Source of the DNA: Desulfobacteraceae bacterium 4572_35.1
GTDB taxonomy: Bacteria > Desulfobacterota > Desulfuromonadia > Desulfuromonadales > Desulfuromonadaceae
Direction of reading: 5' to 3'
Assembly: GCA_002084705.1 (NCBI GenBank)
Contig: NBLX01000001.1
Location: 1 to 47,063, forward strand
Length of the DNA stretch: 47,063 nucleotides
Part shown: piece by piece, positions 38,327 through 47,063 of the stretch
How the letters are laid out: every line of letters begins with the position of its first letter
Numbering within the stretch: position 1 is the stretch's first letter
Notes under the pieces: model-generated
Databases searched by the model: none
What the model saw: the letters and a program-made list of their open reading frames with translations, nothing else
Told to the model about the DNA's origin: nothing
Made by a program: the position numbers and the translations under genes

Positions 38327-39295
38327 GTGAAAATAGTGGCACAAACAAAAAAAGCGTTGATATTGCTCAATATGGGTGGCCCTGATTCGTTGGAAGCTGT
38401 TGAGCCATTTCTCTATAATCTGTTTTCCGACCGTGATCTTATCCAGTTGCCATTAGGGGTGTTGTTACAAAAACCATTTGCCCGCTTGATCTCTTATTTT
38501 CGGGCGAAAACTGTGCGGGAAAATTATCGCCGTATCGGGGGGAGATCGCCCCAATTGGACTGGAGCCGGTTGCAGGCAGAAAAAATTGCGGCACAATTAG
38601 GTGAGCAGTGGCGCGGATATGTTGTTATGCGCTACTGGGCTCCGCGTGCCGATGAGGTGGTTGAACAGTTGCGCGCCGATGGGATAACACAAGCAGTTGT
38701 GGTTTCACTGTATCCCCACTATACCGCAGCAACAACGGGCAGCAGTATCAAGGATTTTAAAAATTCGCTTTATCGGTTGTATCCCGACATGGCGTGTAAA
38801 TTTGTTGAGGAGTGGCACGACTGGTCGCCATATCTTGATGCGCTGGCAGAATGTATAACTGATGCCATGGGGCAGATGCCGACCCGTGAGCACGAACGGC
38901 TAACAATTTTGTTTTCTGCTCATGCTCTGCCTCAAAAGTTTATAGACCGTGGCGATCCTTACCAGCAACATATCGATGAAACCATAGCTGGGGTGATGGC
39001 GAGAGTTGGTGATTATTCATATCAGGTTGGTTATCAAAGCCGTAGCGGCCCGGTAAAGTGGATGGGACCAGATACCCGTGATGTTATCGCTGCTGTGGGC
39101 AAGGAGCAGCGGTCATTGCTGGTGGTGCCGGTATCTTTTGTTTCTGATCATATCGAAACTCTAGAAGAGGTGGATGTGGAGTTTTGCGAGCTTGCTTTGC
39201 AGTGTGGTGTGCCGTGGTTTGGGCGGGTGCCAGCATTAAATGATAGAGGATTATTTATTAATGCGCTCAAAGAACTTGTTTTGCGCTATACCTAA
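38327..39295 (+). CDS. hemH: Ferrochelatase
   Basis: ALILLNMGGPDSLEAVEPFLYNLFSD, AMRYW-like VMRYWAPRADEV, LFSAHALPQKFIDRGDPY, YQSRSGPVKWMGPDT. Confidence 0.95.
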   Translation: MKIVAQTKKALILLNMGGPDSLEAVEPFLYNLFSDRDLIQLPLGVLLQKPFARLISYFRAKTVRENYRRIGGRSPQLDWSRLQAEKIAAQLGEQWRGYVVMRYWAPRADEVVEQLRADGITQAVVVSLYPHYTAATTGSSIKDFKNSLYRLYPDMACKFVEEWHDWSPYLDALAECITDAMGQMPTREHERLTILFSAHALPQKFIDRGDPYQQHIDETIAGVMARVGDYSYQVGYQSRSGPVKWMGPDTRDVIAAVGKEQRSLLVVPVSFVSDHIETLEEVDVEFCELALQCGVPWFGRVPALNDRGLFINALKELVLRYT

Positions 39296-39373
39296 TCTAT
39301 CAACAGTTAAGTCCAATATGCTGAATACAGTATTATTTTTTAGCCTGATAAAATAGGCGACAGGGGGGATGAC

Positions 39374-39742
39374 ATGAGTCTGAGCGTTGGTCGTGAACCA
39401 AATACCATGATGAAAGTGGTTATTTTAACTCATAATTACCGAGTAGTAGGTCGAGTCTATATCAAAAAAGGTCTACGGCTTACCGATATGGTTTGTGATG
39501 CACGCCAGTTTATAGCGGTAGCTGCGGCACAGGTGTGGGAACGTCAGAGTGGTAATAATCTGTTGCAGGCCGGTTTTATCAATGTCAGCCGTGATGAAAT
39601 AGAAATTATTCTCCCTGCCGATGAAGTTGATTGCAGTGTTGATGATATTGGCAGTCTTGGCACGTGGATGGTGCAGCAAGGGCAAAAATGTGAGGATGAA
39701 CAATTCCATCCGCAGTTGGATGTTGATATCGATGTTGATTAA
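39374..39742 (+). CDS. Conserved-looking protein of unknown function upstream of pilT-like genes
   Basis: MMKVVILTHNYRVVGRVYIKKGLRLTDMVCDARQFIAVAAAQVWE...; same strand and tight spacing with the pilT-like gene. Confidence 0.7.
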   Translation: MSLSVGREPNTMMKVVILTHNYRVVGRVYIKKGLRLTDMVCDARQFIAVAAAQVWERQSGNNLLQAGFINVSRDEIEIILPADEVDCSVDDIGSLGTWMVQQGQKCEDEQFHPQLDVDIDVD

Positions 39743-39777
39743 TTAGATCGTTGCCGCAATGCTTGGGAGAGAGAATT

Positions 39778-41253
39778 ATGATCGAATTTGATCTATTTGT
39801 TGAAAAAGTGGTGTTGCACAACAAATTAGCGACATCGGAATATCTTCAGCAGGCCAAAGATTATCTTGCCAGTCATCCGGAGATGGAGTTGAGTGAACTG
39901 CTGGTTCGCGCCAAAGTGCTTAGCCAGGGACAGGTTGAAAAAGTAAGGGAGAAATATAATCTAACTGTTGTGGGAGAACAAAGCGCGATATCAGAACAAT
40001 CTTCCGTGTCGCAGCATGGCGCTACGGTCAGTGCTGCGCAAACGGCAGGGTCGCAGCCAGCGGCTGGTGCTATTGAGCATCTGAATGGGGTGGCGGTCGA
40101 ACCCCCTGTGTCGGCGCCAGCCGCGAGTATCTGCGCCGATCCGGCAACTTTCACCACAATCGAACAGTATCTCGGTTACGCCCGTCAACTTGGAGCTTCC
40201 GATCTGCATATCAATGCTGGAGCTGCGCCCCTGATTCGTAAGGATGGTCAGTTGCAGCCGTTGCTTCGCCAACCATTCACTGCTCAGGAGAGCAAGGATC
40301 TGTTGTTTAGCGTACTCGATGGTGCTCAGAAAGAGATCTTAACTGCTCAAATGGCCCTGGATACCTGTTGCCAGGTTGCCGGTCTGGGCCGTTATCGCAG
40401 CTGTTTTGCCCATCAAAGTCGGGGCTGGGATGGTTCTTTTCGCATTGTTGATCAGCAGGTGCCAAGTTTTGAAGCGTTGCAATTACCCGAGCAACTGAAA
40501 CAACTCACTGAATATAATCAGGGTTTGGTGTTGCTTGCCGGACCTGGCGGTTGCGGTAAGACCACTACCATGGCGGCTATGATCGAACTGATAAATCAAC
40601 AGCGCGATGAGCATATCATCACCATGGAAGATCCCATTGAGTATGTGTTTACTCCGGTGAAATCGCATATAAGTCAGCGTCAGGTGGGAGCGCATACCTT
40701 GAGTTTCTCTGCCGCGTTACGCGCTGCCTTGCGTGAAGATCCCGATATAATCATGATCGGTGAACTGCGTGATCGTGAAACTGCGACTCTGGCCATTTCA
40801 GCGGCGGAAACGGGGCATTTGGTGTTTGCTTCACTGCATACCACCGGCGCTGGACAGACCATCAGCCGCATCCTCGATTTTTTCCCCGCCGATCAACAGG
40901 GGCAGATTCGTTCAATGATCAGTGAGTCGATCCGCGGCATCATCTGCCAACGGCTGATTCCGCGTAGTGATGGTGATGGGCGTGCCCTAGCGTTGGAGAT
41001 TCTGTTTAACAACACCGCCATCAGTAATCTGATTCGAGAAGATCGTATGTTCCAGTTGCCGACTATGATGCAGATAAATCGCGATAAAGGGATGTGCCAG
41101 TTAGAGGATTCGCTGCAGCAGTTGGTTGAAGCTCAGGTGATAGATGGTGTCGAGGCGTGGTTTGAGGCGACCAACAAGACACCATTTAAACAGTTTCAGC
41201 CGGAGTCTGAAAGCAGTGCGACAGTAGAGGAGATTGATAATGGCAAAAATTGA
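39778..41253 (+). CDS. PilT-like ATPase with N-terminal extension and Ala/Ser-rich linker
   Basis: LGASDLHINAGAAPLIRKDG, AGPGGCGKTTTMAAM, EDPDIIMIGELRDRETA, ASLHTTGAGQTISRILDFFP. Confidence 0.9.
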   Translation: MIEFDLFVEKVVLHNKLATSEYLQQAKDYLASHPEMELSELLVRAKVLSQGQVEKVREKYNLTVVGEQSAISEQSSVSQHGATVSAAQTAGSQPAAGAIEHLNGVAVEPPVSAPAASICADPATFTTIEQYLGYARQLGASDLHINAGAAPLIRKDGQLQPLLRQPFTAQESKDLLFSVLDGAQKEILTAQMALDTCCQVAGLGRYRSCFAHQSRGWDGSFRIVDQQVPSFEALQLPEQLKQLTEYNQGLVLLAGPGGCGKTTTMAAMIELINQQRDEHIITMEDPIEYVFTPVKSHISQRQVGAHTLSFSAALRAALREDPDIIMIGELRDRETATLAISAAETGHLVFASLHTTGAGQTISRILDFFPADQQGQIRSMISESIRGIICQRLIPRSDGDGRALALEILFNNTAISNLIREDRMFQLPTMMQINRDKGMCQLEDSLQQLVEAQVIDGVEAWFEATNKTPFKQFQPESESSATVEEIDNGKN

Positions 41254-42307
41254 CAGGCTCTTTGATCTCATGCTCGAATGTGGCGCGTCCGATTTACACC
41301 TGTTGCAGGGGCAGCCGCCAAAGGTTCGTGAACACGGGCGCATGGTTGCTCTGGCTGGTGAGGCCGCCATTGATGAAGCGACAATTGTGGATTATCTCAA
41401 GGAGATATGTGAACCGGAACGCTGGAGCCTGTTCCTCGAACAACATGACATGGATTTTGCCTACGAAAAGGACAATAACGCTCGTTTTCGCGCTAACTAT
41501 TATGGTCAGCTGCATGGTATGGGGGCGGTGTTCAGGGTTATTCCCACAAAAATATTGACCCTCGAGGATCTGCACCTGCCCGCAGTGATCAAGTCGTTTG
41601 CTGCCTTGCGTTCAGGCCTGGTTTTGGTCACTGGTCCCACCGGCAGCGGTAAATCAACCACGCTGGCAGCCATAATCGATTACATCAATGACAATTATTC
41701 ACGTTATATCCTGACCATCGAAGAACCTATCGAGTTTGTCCATCCCAATAAACGCAGTGTATTCTGTCAGCGCGAAGTTGGCAGCGACGTTGCTTCATTC
41801 GCTGACGGTTTGCATACCGCTTGTCGTCAGGATTGCGATGTTATTCTGGTGGGTGAGATGCGCGATTATGAGACCATCTCCTTAGCGCTGTCGGCGGCCT
41901 CCATGGGCACATTGGTGTTCGGCACTTTGCATACTAATTCAGCAGTAAAAACCATCGATCGCATCATTGATGTGTTCCCCGCCGATCAGCAGGGGATGGC
42001 GCGTACCATGCTGGCTGATTCGTTGCGAGGCATCTGTGCTCAGCTGCTATTGAAAAAACAGGGCGGTGGTCGCATAGCTGCCAACGAAATTTTGCTCGGT
42101 ACAACAGGGCTTTCTGCGAGTATCCGGGAAAACAACATCGGTAATATCCGCAACATTATCCAGGGGGGCAAGCGTCAGGGTATGCAGATGATGGATGATG
42201 TGCTGGCTGACTACTTAAGTCAGGAGCTAATCACAGAGGAAGAAGCATACATGAAAGCACAGGATAAAAATCGTTTTGCGTTAAAGGATGAGTTGACTGG
42301 GGAGTAG
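41240..42307 (+). CDS. PilT/PilU-type twitching motility ATPase
   Basis: CGASDLHLLQGQPPKVREHG, TGPTGSGKSTTLAAIIDYIN, CDVILVGEMRDYETI, GTLHTNSAVKTIDRIIDVFP. Confidence 0.93.
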   Translation: MAKIDRLFDLMLECGASDLHLLQGQPPKVREHGRMVALAGEAAIDEATIVDYLKEICEPERWSLFLEQHDMDFAYEKDNNARFRANYYGQLHGMGAVFRVIPTKILTLEDLHLPAVIKSFAALRSGLVLVTGPTGSGKSTTLAAIIDYINDNYSRYILTIEEPIEFVHPNKRSVFCQREVGSDVASFADGLHTACRQDCDVILVGEMRDYETISLALSAASMGTLVFGTLHTNSAVKTIDRIIDVFPADQQGMARTMLADSLRGICAQLLLKKQGGGRIAANEILLGTTGLSASIRENNIGNIRNIIQGGKRQGMQMMDDVLADYLSQELITEEEAYMKAQDKNRFALKDELTGE

Positions 42308-42386
42308 TGGTGCATCCTCCCCAGCGCCATTTTTCAAATTTACTTGTTTGTGCTGGATTTATTGCCGTATTGCTGTGCAACCGCTT

Positions 42387-43286
42387 TTACAGACCCAGTT
42401 TGTTGAGTTGCTTAAGTAACTCTTTTTGTTCGCTGGTCAGTTTTTTTGGGACTTGAACCATGATTTGTGCATACAGATCTCCGGCGGCATGTTTGCCGTG
42501 AGCTGGTACACCGTGACCCTTGAGGCGTATTTTACTACCGTTGCCGGTTCCTGCCGGAATTTTGATCCTTTTTTCCCCTTCTAAGGTTGGAACTGTGGCG
42601 CTGGTGCCAAGACATAGACCGCTGAAAGGTACGTTGACTTGAACTTGCAAGTTGTTGCCTTCGCGTTGGAACACAGGATCGTTGTCAACAGTTACTTCCA
42701 GTAGCAGATCTCCGGCTTTGCCACCTCTGGGGCCGGGGCCACCTTTGCCGGCCACGCGTAGTTTTTGCCCGCTTTCAATGCCGACCGGAATCTTAACCTG
42801 TATCTGTTCGCTTTGGTTGTTGTGCTGATAATGGATCATCCTCTCGCCACCACTTACAGCTTGCCGTAGCGGAATGTTGACTCTCATTATATAGTCTTGT
42901 CCCTTTACCGCTTGTGGGCGACGTTGATGGTAGGTGTGAGATTGGCTGCTGTGACCGCCGCGCCCACCAAACAGTTGGCTGAAAATATCTTCACCGCCAC
43001 CAAATTCACGGAATATATCGCCAAAGTCAGCACCACGGAAAATATCTTCTTGCGAGTAGCGTTGGTGAAAATCGGTGTCGCCAAACTGGTCGTATTGTTG
43101 TTTCTTTTCGCTATCGCTGAGTACTGCGTACGCTTCGCTGATCTCCTTGAAACGCTCTTCAGCTTTTTTATCACCGGCATTTTTGTCGGGATGATATTTT
43201 ACCGCCAGTTTACGGTACGCTTTTTTTATTTCAGCTTCAGACGCCGTTTTTTCGATGCCTAGAGTTGCATAGTAATCTTTAGCCAT
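42387..43286 (-). CDS. DnaJ/CbpA-type co-chaperone
   Basis: KDYYATLGIEKTASEAEIKKAYRKLAVKYHPDKNAGDKKAEERFKEISEAYAVLSD; DnaJ C-terminal domain without the Cys-rich zinc finger. Confidence 0.93.
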   Translation of the reverse strand: MAKDYYATLGIEKTASEAEIKKAYRKLAVKYHPDKNAGDKKAEERFKEISEAYAVLSDSEKKQQYDQFGDTDFHQRYSQEDIFRGADFGDIFREFGGGEDIFSQLFGGRGGHSSQSHTYHQRRPQAVKGQDYIMRVNIPLRQAVSGGERMIHYQHNNQSEQIQVKIPVGIESGQKLRVAGKGGPGPRGGKAGDLLLEVTVDNDPVFQREGNNLQVQVNVPFSGLCLGTSATVPTLEGEKRIKIPAGTGNGSKIRLKGHGVPAHGKHAAGDLYAQIMVQVPKKLTSEQKELLKQLNKLGL

Positions 43287-43511
43287 AATTGCTCCTGTTG
43301 TATATTGCCATATCTGCTTAAATCGGGTTGGTTCGTACGGATAAATATAAGTCCACCTTCATCCAAGGTCAAGGTCAAGGGGAGAAGTTGTATAAATTTG
43401 TTGTTACAGCAGAGGTATTTATTGAAATGATGCTATAGTGGCTCGAATATTTGACCTTGGTTGATGATTTCGCAAAAATGAGTAAGATGGCTTAAATAAG
43501 GAGTAATAAGG

Positions 43512-44915
43512 ATGACAAAAGTTGTTGTGATTGGTGCCGGTGTTTCAGGGCTGGCTACCGCTTATGCATTAGAGCAAGGTGCTGCTGCGGAAAATATTGA
43601 CCTAGAGGTGACGGTGTTGGAAAAGCAGAGCCGTTGTGGCGGGAAAATATGGAGCCGTCACGAGGATGGTTATCTGTGTGAGTGGGGGCCTAACGGTTTC
43701 CTTGATAATAAGCCAGCTACCTTGGAGTTGTGCAATGGTTTAAGTATTTCCGATCATCTGTTGCGTTCAAATGATAATGCTCGTAAACGTTTTGTGTTTA
43801 GCGACAATCAATTGCACAAATTACCGGAAAATGGTGGGCAGTTTTTTGCGTCCAAGTTGTTGAGCTGGCCGGGCAAATTACGCTTGATTGGTGAGCTGCT
43901 GGTTGCTGCCAAAAAGGATGAAAAAGATGAAACTCTGGCTGAGTTCGGTCGGCGGCGCTTAGGTGTTGAAGCTCTGGATAAGTTGATAGCTCCTATGGCT
44001 GGTGGAATTTTTGCCGGCGACCCAGAGACAATGAGTGTTAAAAGCTGTTTCCCGCGCATTGCTGAATTGGAACAGCAGTATGGTGGTTTGCTCAAGGCTA
44101 TGATTAAGATGGCGCGCCAAAAGAGGGCAGAGCGCAAGGCTGGCAAGCAGGTGGCGAGTGCTGCTGGCCCCGGCGGGGTGTTAACTTCATTTAATGATGG
44201 CATACAGCAATTAACTGATGCTCTGGCACTGGCCATCAATGGCGAAATTAAGAGCGGTATCGGTGTAGATAGTATCGAATATTTTGATGATTATCTGTTG
44301 GGGCTGAGTGATGGCAGTTTGCTCAATGCCGACGTGGTGGTTAGTGCTGCCCCTGCCAATGCTACCGCCTCCATGTTTAAAAAATTGCATAAGGGGGCCT
44401 CCTCTTTGTTGGAGGGGATACCCTACGCACCGATGAACGTGGTGTGTCTTGGTTACGATAAAGAGCAGCTTAGTTGTAATTTAGATGGCTTTGGTTACCT
44501 TATCCCCCGCAAAGAGGGGTGTTCGGTATTAGGTACTCTCTGGGATTCTAGTATTTTCCCTTTTCGCGCTCCACAGGGTAAAGTGATGTTGCGTTCCATG
44601 ATGGGGGGAGCAACGCGACCGCAGGCCGCCGATTTAAGCGATGATCAGGTGCAAATACTGGTGCAGGCGGATCTGGAGCGGATAATGGGGATAAGTATAG
44701 ACCCAGAATTTGTGCGCATATTTCGTCATCAACATGCAATACCTCAATATATCCGTGGTCACGCTGATCTGGTTAAGCAGGTTCGCAATGAATTGTTGAC
44801 GCTGCCGGGGCTGTTTTTAACGGGTAACGCCTATGATGGTATCGGGCTGAATGACTGTGTAAATAATGCCAATAACACGGCACAGCAGGTGTTGAATTAT
44901 GTAGCAAAGAAATAG
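43512..44915 (+). CDS. hemG: Protoporphyrinogen oxidase (oxygen-dependent-type flavoprotein family)
   Basis: VVVIGAGVSGLATAYAL, EKQSRCGGKIWS, EWGPNGFLDN, PMAGGIFAGDPETMSVKSCFPRI, NAYDGIGLNDCV. Confidence 0.92.
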   Translation: MTKVVVIGAGVSGLATAYALEQGAAAENIDLEVTVLEKQSRCGGKIWSRHEDGYLCEWGPNGFLDNKPATLELCNGLSISDHLLRSNDNARKRFVFSDNQLHKLPENGGQFFASKLLSWPGKLRLIGELLVAAKKDEKDETLAEFGRRRLGVEALDKLIAPMAGGIFAGDPETMSVKSCFPRIAELEQQYGGLLKAMIKMARQKRAERKAGKQVASAAGPGGVLTSFNDGIQQLTDALALAINGEIKSGIGVDSIEYFDDYLLGLSDGSLLNADVVVSAAPANATASMFKKLHKGASSLLEGIPYAPMNVVCLGYDKEQLSCNLDGFGYLIPRKEGCSVLGTLWDSSIFPFRAPQGKVMLRSMMGGATRPQAADLSDDQVQILVQADLERIMGISIDPEFVRIFRHQHAIPQYIRGHADLVKQVRNELLTLPGLFLTGNAYDGIGLNDCVNNANNTAQQVLNYVAKK

Positions 44916-45070
44916 AGATATGCATTCATCATGAGAATCTTTACGCTATTACCAATGTGGAAGCTCTATTGCCGCGGTTGAACTGTTGACCACAGATGAC
45001 GCTTGCGTTAGTTTGTTCAACTAACCATCATGCCTATATAATTTGCCAACATAGATTAGAGAAATAACAG

Positions 45071-46657
45071 ATGCGAAAATCAAATCAGCAACAAGTGGAT
45101 ATCCGGCGTACGTTCGGGATTATCAGTCACCCCGATGCGGGTAAAACTACTTTAACCGAAAAATTGTTGCTCTATGGTGGCGCAATTCAGATGGCTGGGG
45201 CGGTAAAATCGCGTAAATCTGCGCGCCATGCCACCAGCGACTGGATGGCAATGGAGCAGGAGCGGGGGATATCAGTTACCTCGTCGGTGATGAAATTTAA
45301 TTATCGTGATTACGAAATTAATCTCCTTGATACTCCCGGTCACCAGGACTTTTCCGAAGATACATACCGCGTTTTAACGGCGGTGGATAGCGCCTTGATG
45401 GTTATTGACAGCGCCAAAGGGGTTGAAACTCAGACACGCAAGTTGATGGAAGTGTGTCGCATGCGCAATACCCCTATTTTAACCTTTGTCAACAAGCTGG
45501 ATCGCGAGGGGTTGGCACCACTGGATATACTGGCAGATATCGAAGAGACTTTGCAGATTGAGTGCGCTCCGTTGTCTTGGCCCATCGGTATGGGTAAGCG
45601 TTTCAAGGGGACCTACAATCTGTTCAAAAAACAGCTGCACCTTTTTTCTGCGTCGGACAATGAGCGGATCAGCAGTGGTATCGTTATTGATGATATAAAT
45701 GATTCCCGTCTGGATGAGCTGCTGGGTGATCAGGCTGACGAATTACGGGAAGATATCGAATTGCTTGAGGGGGCGGCAAACCCTTTCAGTCTCGACGATT
45801 ATCTGCGCGGCAACCAGACTCCGGTATTCTTTGGCAGCGCCATAAACAATTTTGGGGTGCAGGAGATGCTGGATGCCTTTGTTGAGTTAGCACCATCGCC
45901 GATACCGCGTCAGACCACCACCCGCGAAGTATCGCCCTATGAGGAGGATTTCAGCGGCTTTGTGTTTAAGATTCAGGCCAATATGGATCCGGCTCATCGC
46001 GACCGCATCGCTTTTATGCGGATCTGTTCAGGACATTTTAAGCGCGGGATGAAGTTGCGTCATCACCGTATCGGCAAAGATATAACCGTCGCCAACGCTA
46101 CCATCTTTATGGCACAGGATCGTAGTCACGTTGAGGATGCCTACGCCGGCGATATCATTGGGGTGCATAATCACGGCACCATAAAAATAGGGGACACTTT
46201 TACCCTCAAAGAGCCGTTGAAGTTTGTCGGTATTCCCAGTTTTGCGCCGGAGCATTTTCGCCGTGTGCGTCTCAAAGATCCGCTAAAAACCAAACAGTTG
46301 GATAAAGGGTTGAAACAGTTGGCGGAAGAGGGCGCGGTGCAGTTGTTTCGCCCCATAAGCGGTAGCGATTATATCCTTGGCGCGGTGGGTGTGTTGCAAT
46401 TTGATGTGATAATGTCGCGTTTACATGCCGAATACAATGTTGAAGCGGTATATGAGCCGATAAATTATGCTACAGCGCGCTGGATAGGTTGCGACGATAA
46501 AAAGCTCATGGAGCAGTTTGAGAAAAAGAATCGTTCGGCGCTGGCGTATGATGCAGAGGGTAATCTGACATTTTTAGCTGCCAGTGAGTGGCGCTTACAG
46601 CACACCATTGATGAGTGGCCAGAGGTTGTGTTTAATAAGACCCGCGAACACTGCTGA
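45071..46657 (+). CDS. prfC: Peptide chain release factor 3
   Basis: [56 protein letters not shown]. Confidence 0.96.
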   Translation: MRKSNQQQVDIRRTFGIISHPDAGKTTLTEKLLLYGGAIQMAGAVKSRKSARHATSDWMAMEQERGISVTSSVMKFNYRDYEINLLDTPGHQDFSEDTYRVLTAVDSALMVIDSAKGVETQTRKLMEVCRMRNTPILTFVNKLDREGLAPLDILADIEETLQIECAPLSWPIGMGKRFKGTYNLFKKQLHLFSASDNERISSGIVIDDINDSRLDELLGDQADELREDIELLEGAANPFSLDDYLRGNQTPVFFGSAINNFGVQEMLDAFVELAPSPIPRQTTTREVSPYEEDFSGFVFKIQANMDPAHRDRIAFMRICSGHFKRGMKLRHHRIGKDITVANATIFMAQDRSHVEDAYAGDIIGVHNHGTIKIGDTFTLKEPLKFVGIPSFAPEHFRRVRLKDPLKTKQLDKGLKQLAEEGAVQLFRPISGSDYILGAVGVLQFDVIMSRLHAEYNVEAVYEPINYATARWIGCDDKKLMEQFEKKNRSALAYDAEGNLTFLAASEWRLQHTIDEWPEVVFNKTREHC

Positions 46658-46672
46658 TAAGGATAGTTGATC

Positions 46673-47063
46673 ATGAAAAAACAAAAAATTTCGCAAATAA
46701 CTTGCTCATGTGCTAGCGAACTGCCACAGGATGTGGCTTGCCAAATAGTTATTACCGATGAAAAACATTGGCCGGAGCTGGCTGGTGAGTTGTCGCCGAG
46801 AAGTGATGCTGGCATGCTTCAGCAAGTTAGCGACGATGGCGAATTTAACGCTAAGGCAGGGGAGACATTGTTATTACATGGCGGTGGTGAAATCCCACGC
46901 CTGTTGTTGATCGGTCTATCGGCTCAAACAGCGGCTGCCGCAGAGCAGTATCGTGCAGCTGCCGCTTTAGCGGTGCAGCAGTTGCGTCAGCGCAAGTTAA
47001 CCAGTTGGGTGTTTGACCTCAGTGCTATCGTTAACGTTGGCGATGGAGATGTAGCTACTGTGG
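46673..47063 (+). CDS. pepA: Leucyl aminopeptidase N-terminal region (partial at window edge)
   Basis: ATG 46673: MKKQKISQITCSCASELPQDVACQIVITDE...DGEFNAKAGETLLLHGGGEIPRLLLIGLS; resembles the M17 N-terminal domain. Confidence 0.7.
   Translation, partial: MKKQKISQITCSCASELPQDVACQIVITDEKHWPELAGELSPRSDAGMLQQVSDDGEFNAKAGETLLLHGGGEIPRLLLIGLSAQTAAAAEQYRAAAALAVQQLRQRKLTSWVFDLSAIVNVGDGDVATV

Noticed and set aside
43340-43400. Short direct repeats AAGGTCAAGGTCAAGG upstream of the dnaJ-like gene
   Set aside because: Too short and simple; no clear link to a known regulator and not a CRISPR-like array.
1-47063. CRISPR arrays, rRNA operons and tRNA genes
   Set aside because: No regularly spaced repeats with unique spacers, no rRNA-like blocks and no convincing tRNA cloverleaf were seen by eye; tRNAscan-SE and a CRISPR finder would confirm.

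Overview
This 47 kb window looks like an ordinary chromosomal region of a Gram-negative anaerobe. The gene content suggests a Desulfuromonadales-type deltaproteobacterium, but that is inference. Most of it is housekeeping: trpB, lysA, pyk, hemL, coaE, truD-trmB, aroF, priA, mltA, a feo iron operon with an LbtU-like porin, a two-component system, aroK, a radical SAM gene with hemE-hemH-hemG, tandem pilT-like ATPases, a dnaJ-like gene, prfC and the start of pepA. The most unusual locus is 5312-7703. It encodes a secreted protein of about 20 repeats of 35-36 aa with a [LV]N[IL]AAGNR.xANQA core that resembles functional-amyloid motifs. It is split into three frames by an exact 59-bp tandem duplication and a nearby deletion of about 19 bp; undoing both restores a 784-codon frame. 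Other items worth a second look: a group II intron 3'-end-like fragment next to a partial RelE/HigB-type toxin gene with a palindromic operator; an orphan RAYT-type DnaA-like C-terminal fragment together with three families of REP/BIME-like palindromes; two Fur-box-like dyads upstream of feoA; a dispersed repeat that overlaps the end of feoC; a radical SAM/SPASM gene beside heme genes; paired HD-GYP and HEAT proteins with a possibly shared N-terminal domain; and an unlisted 46-aa ORF between priA and mltA. No CRISPR array, rRNA or convincing tRNA was seen.
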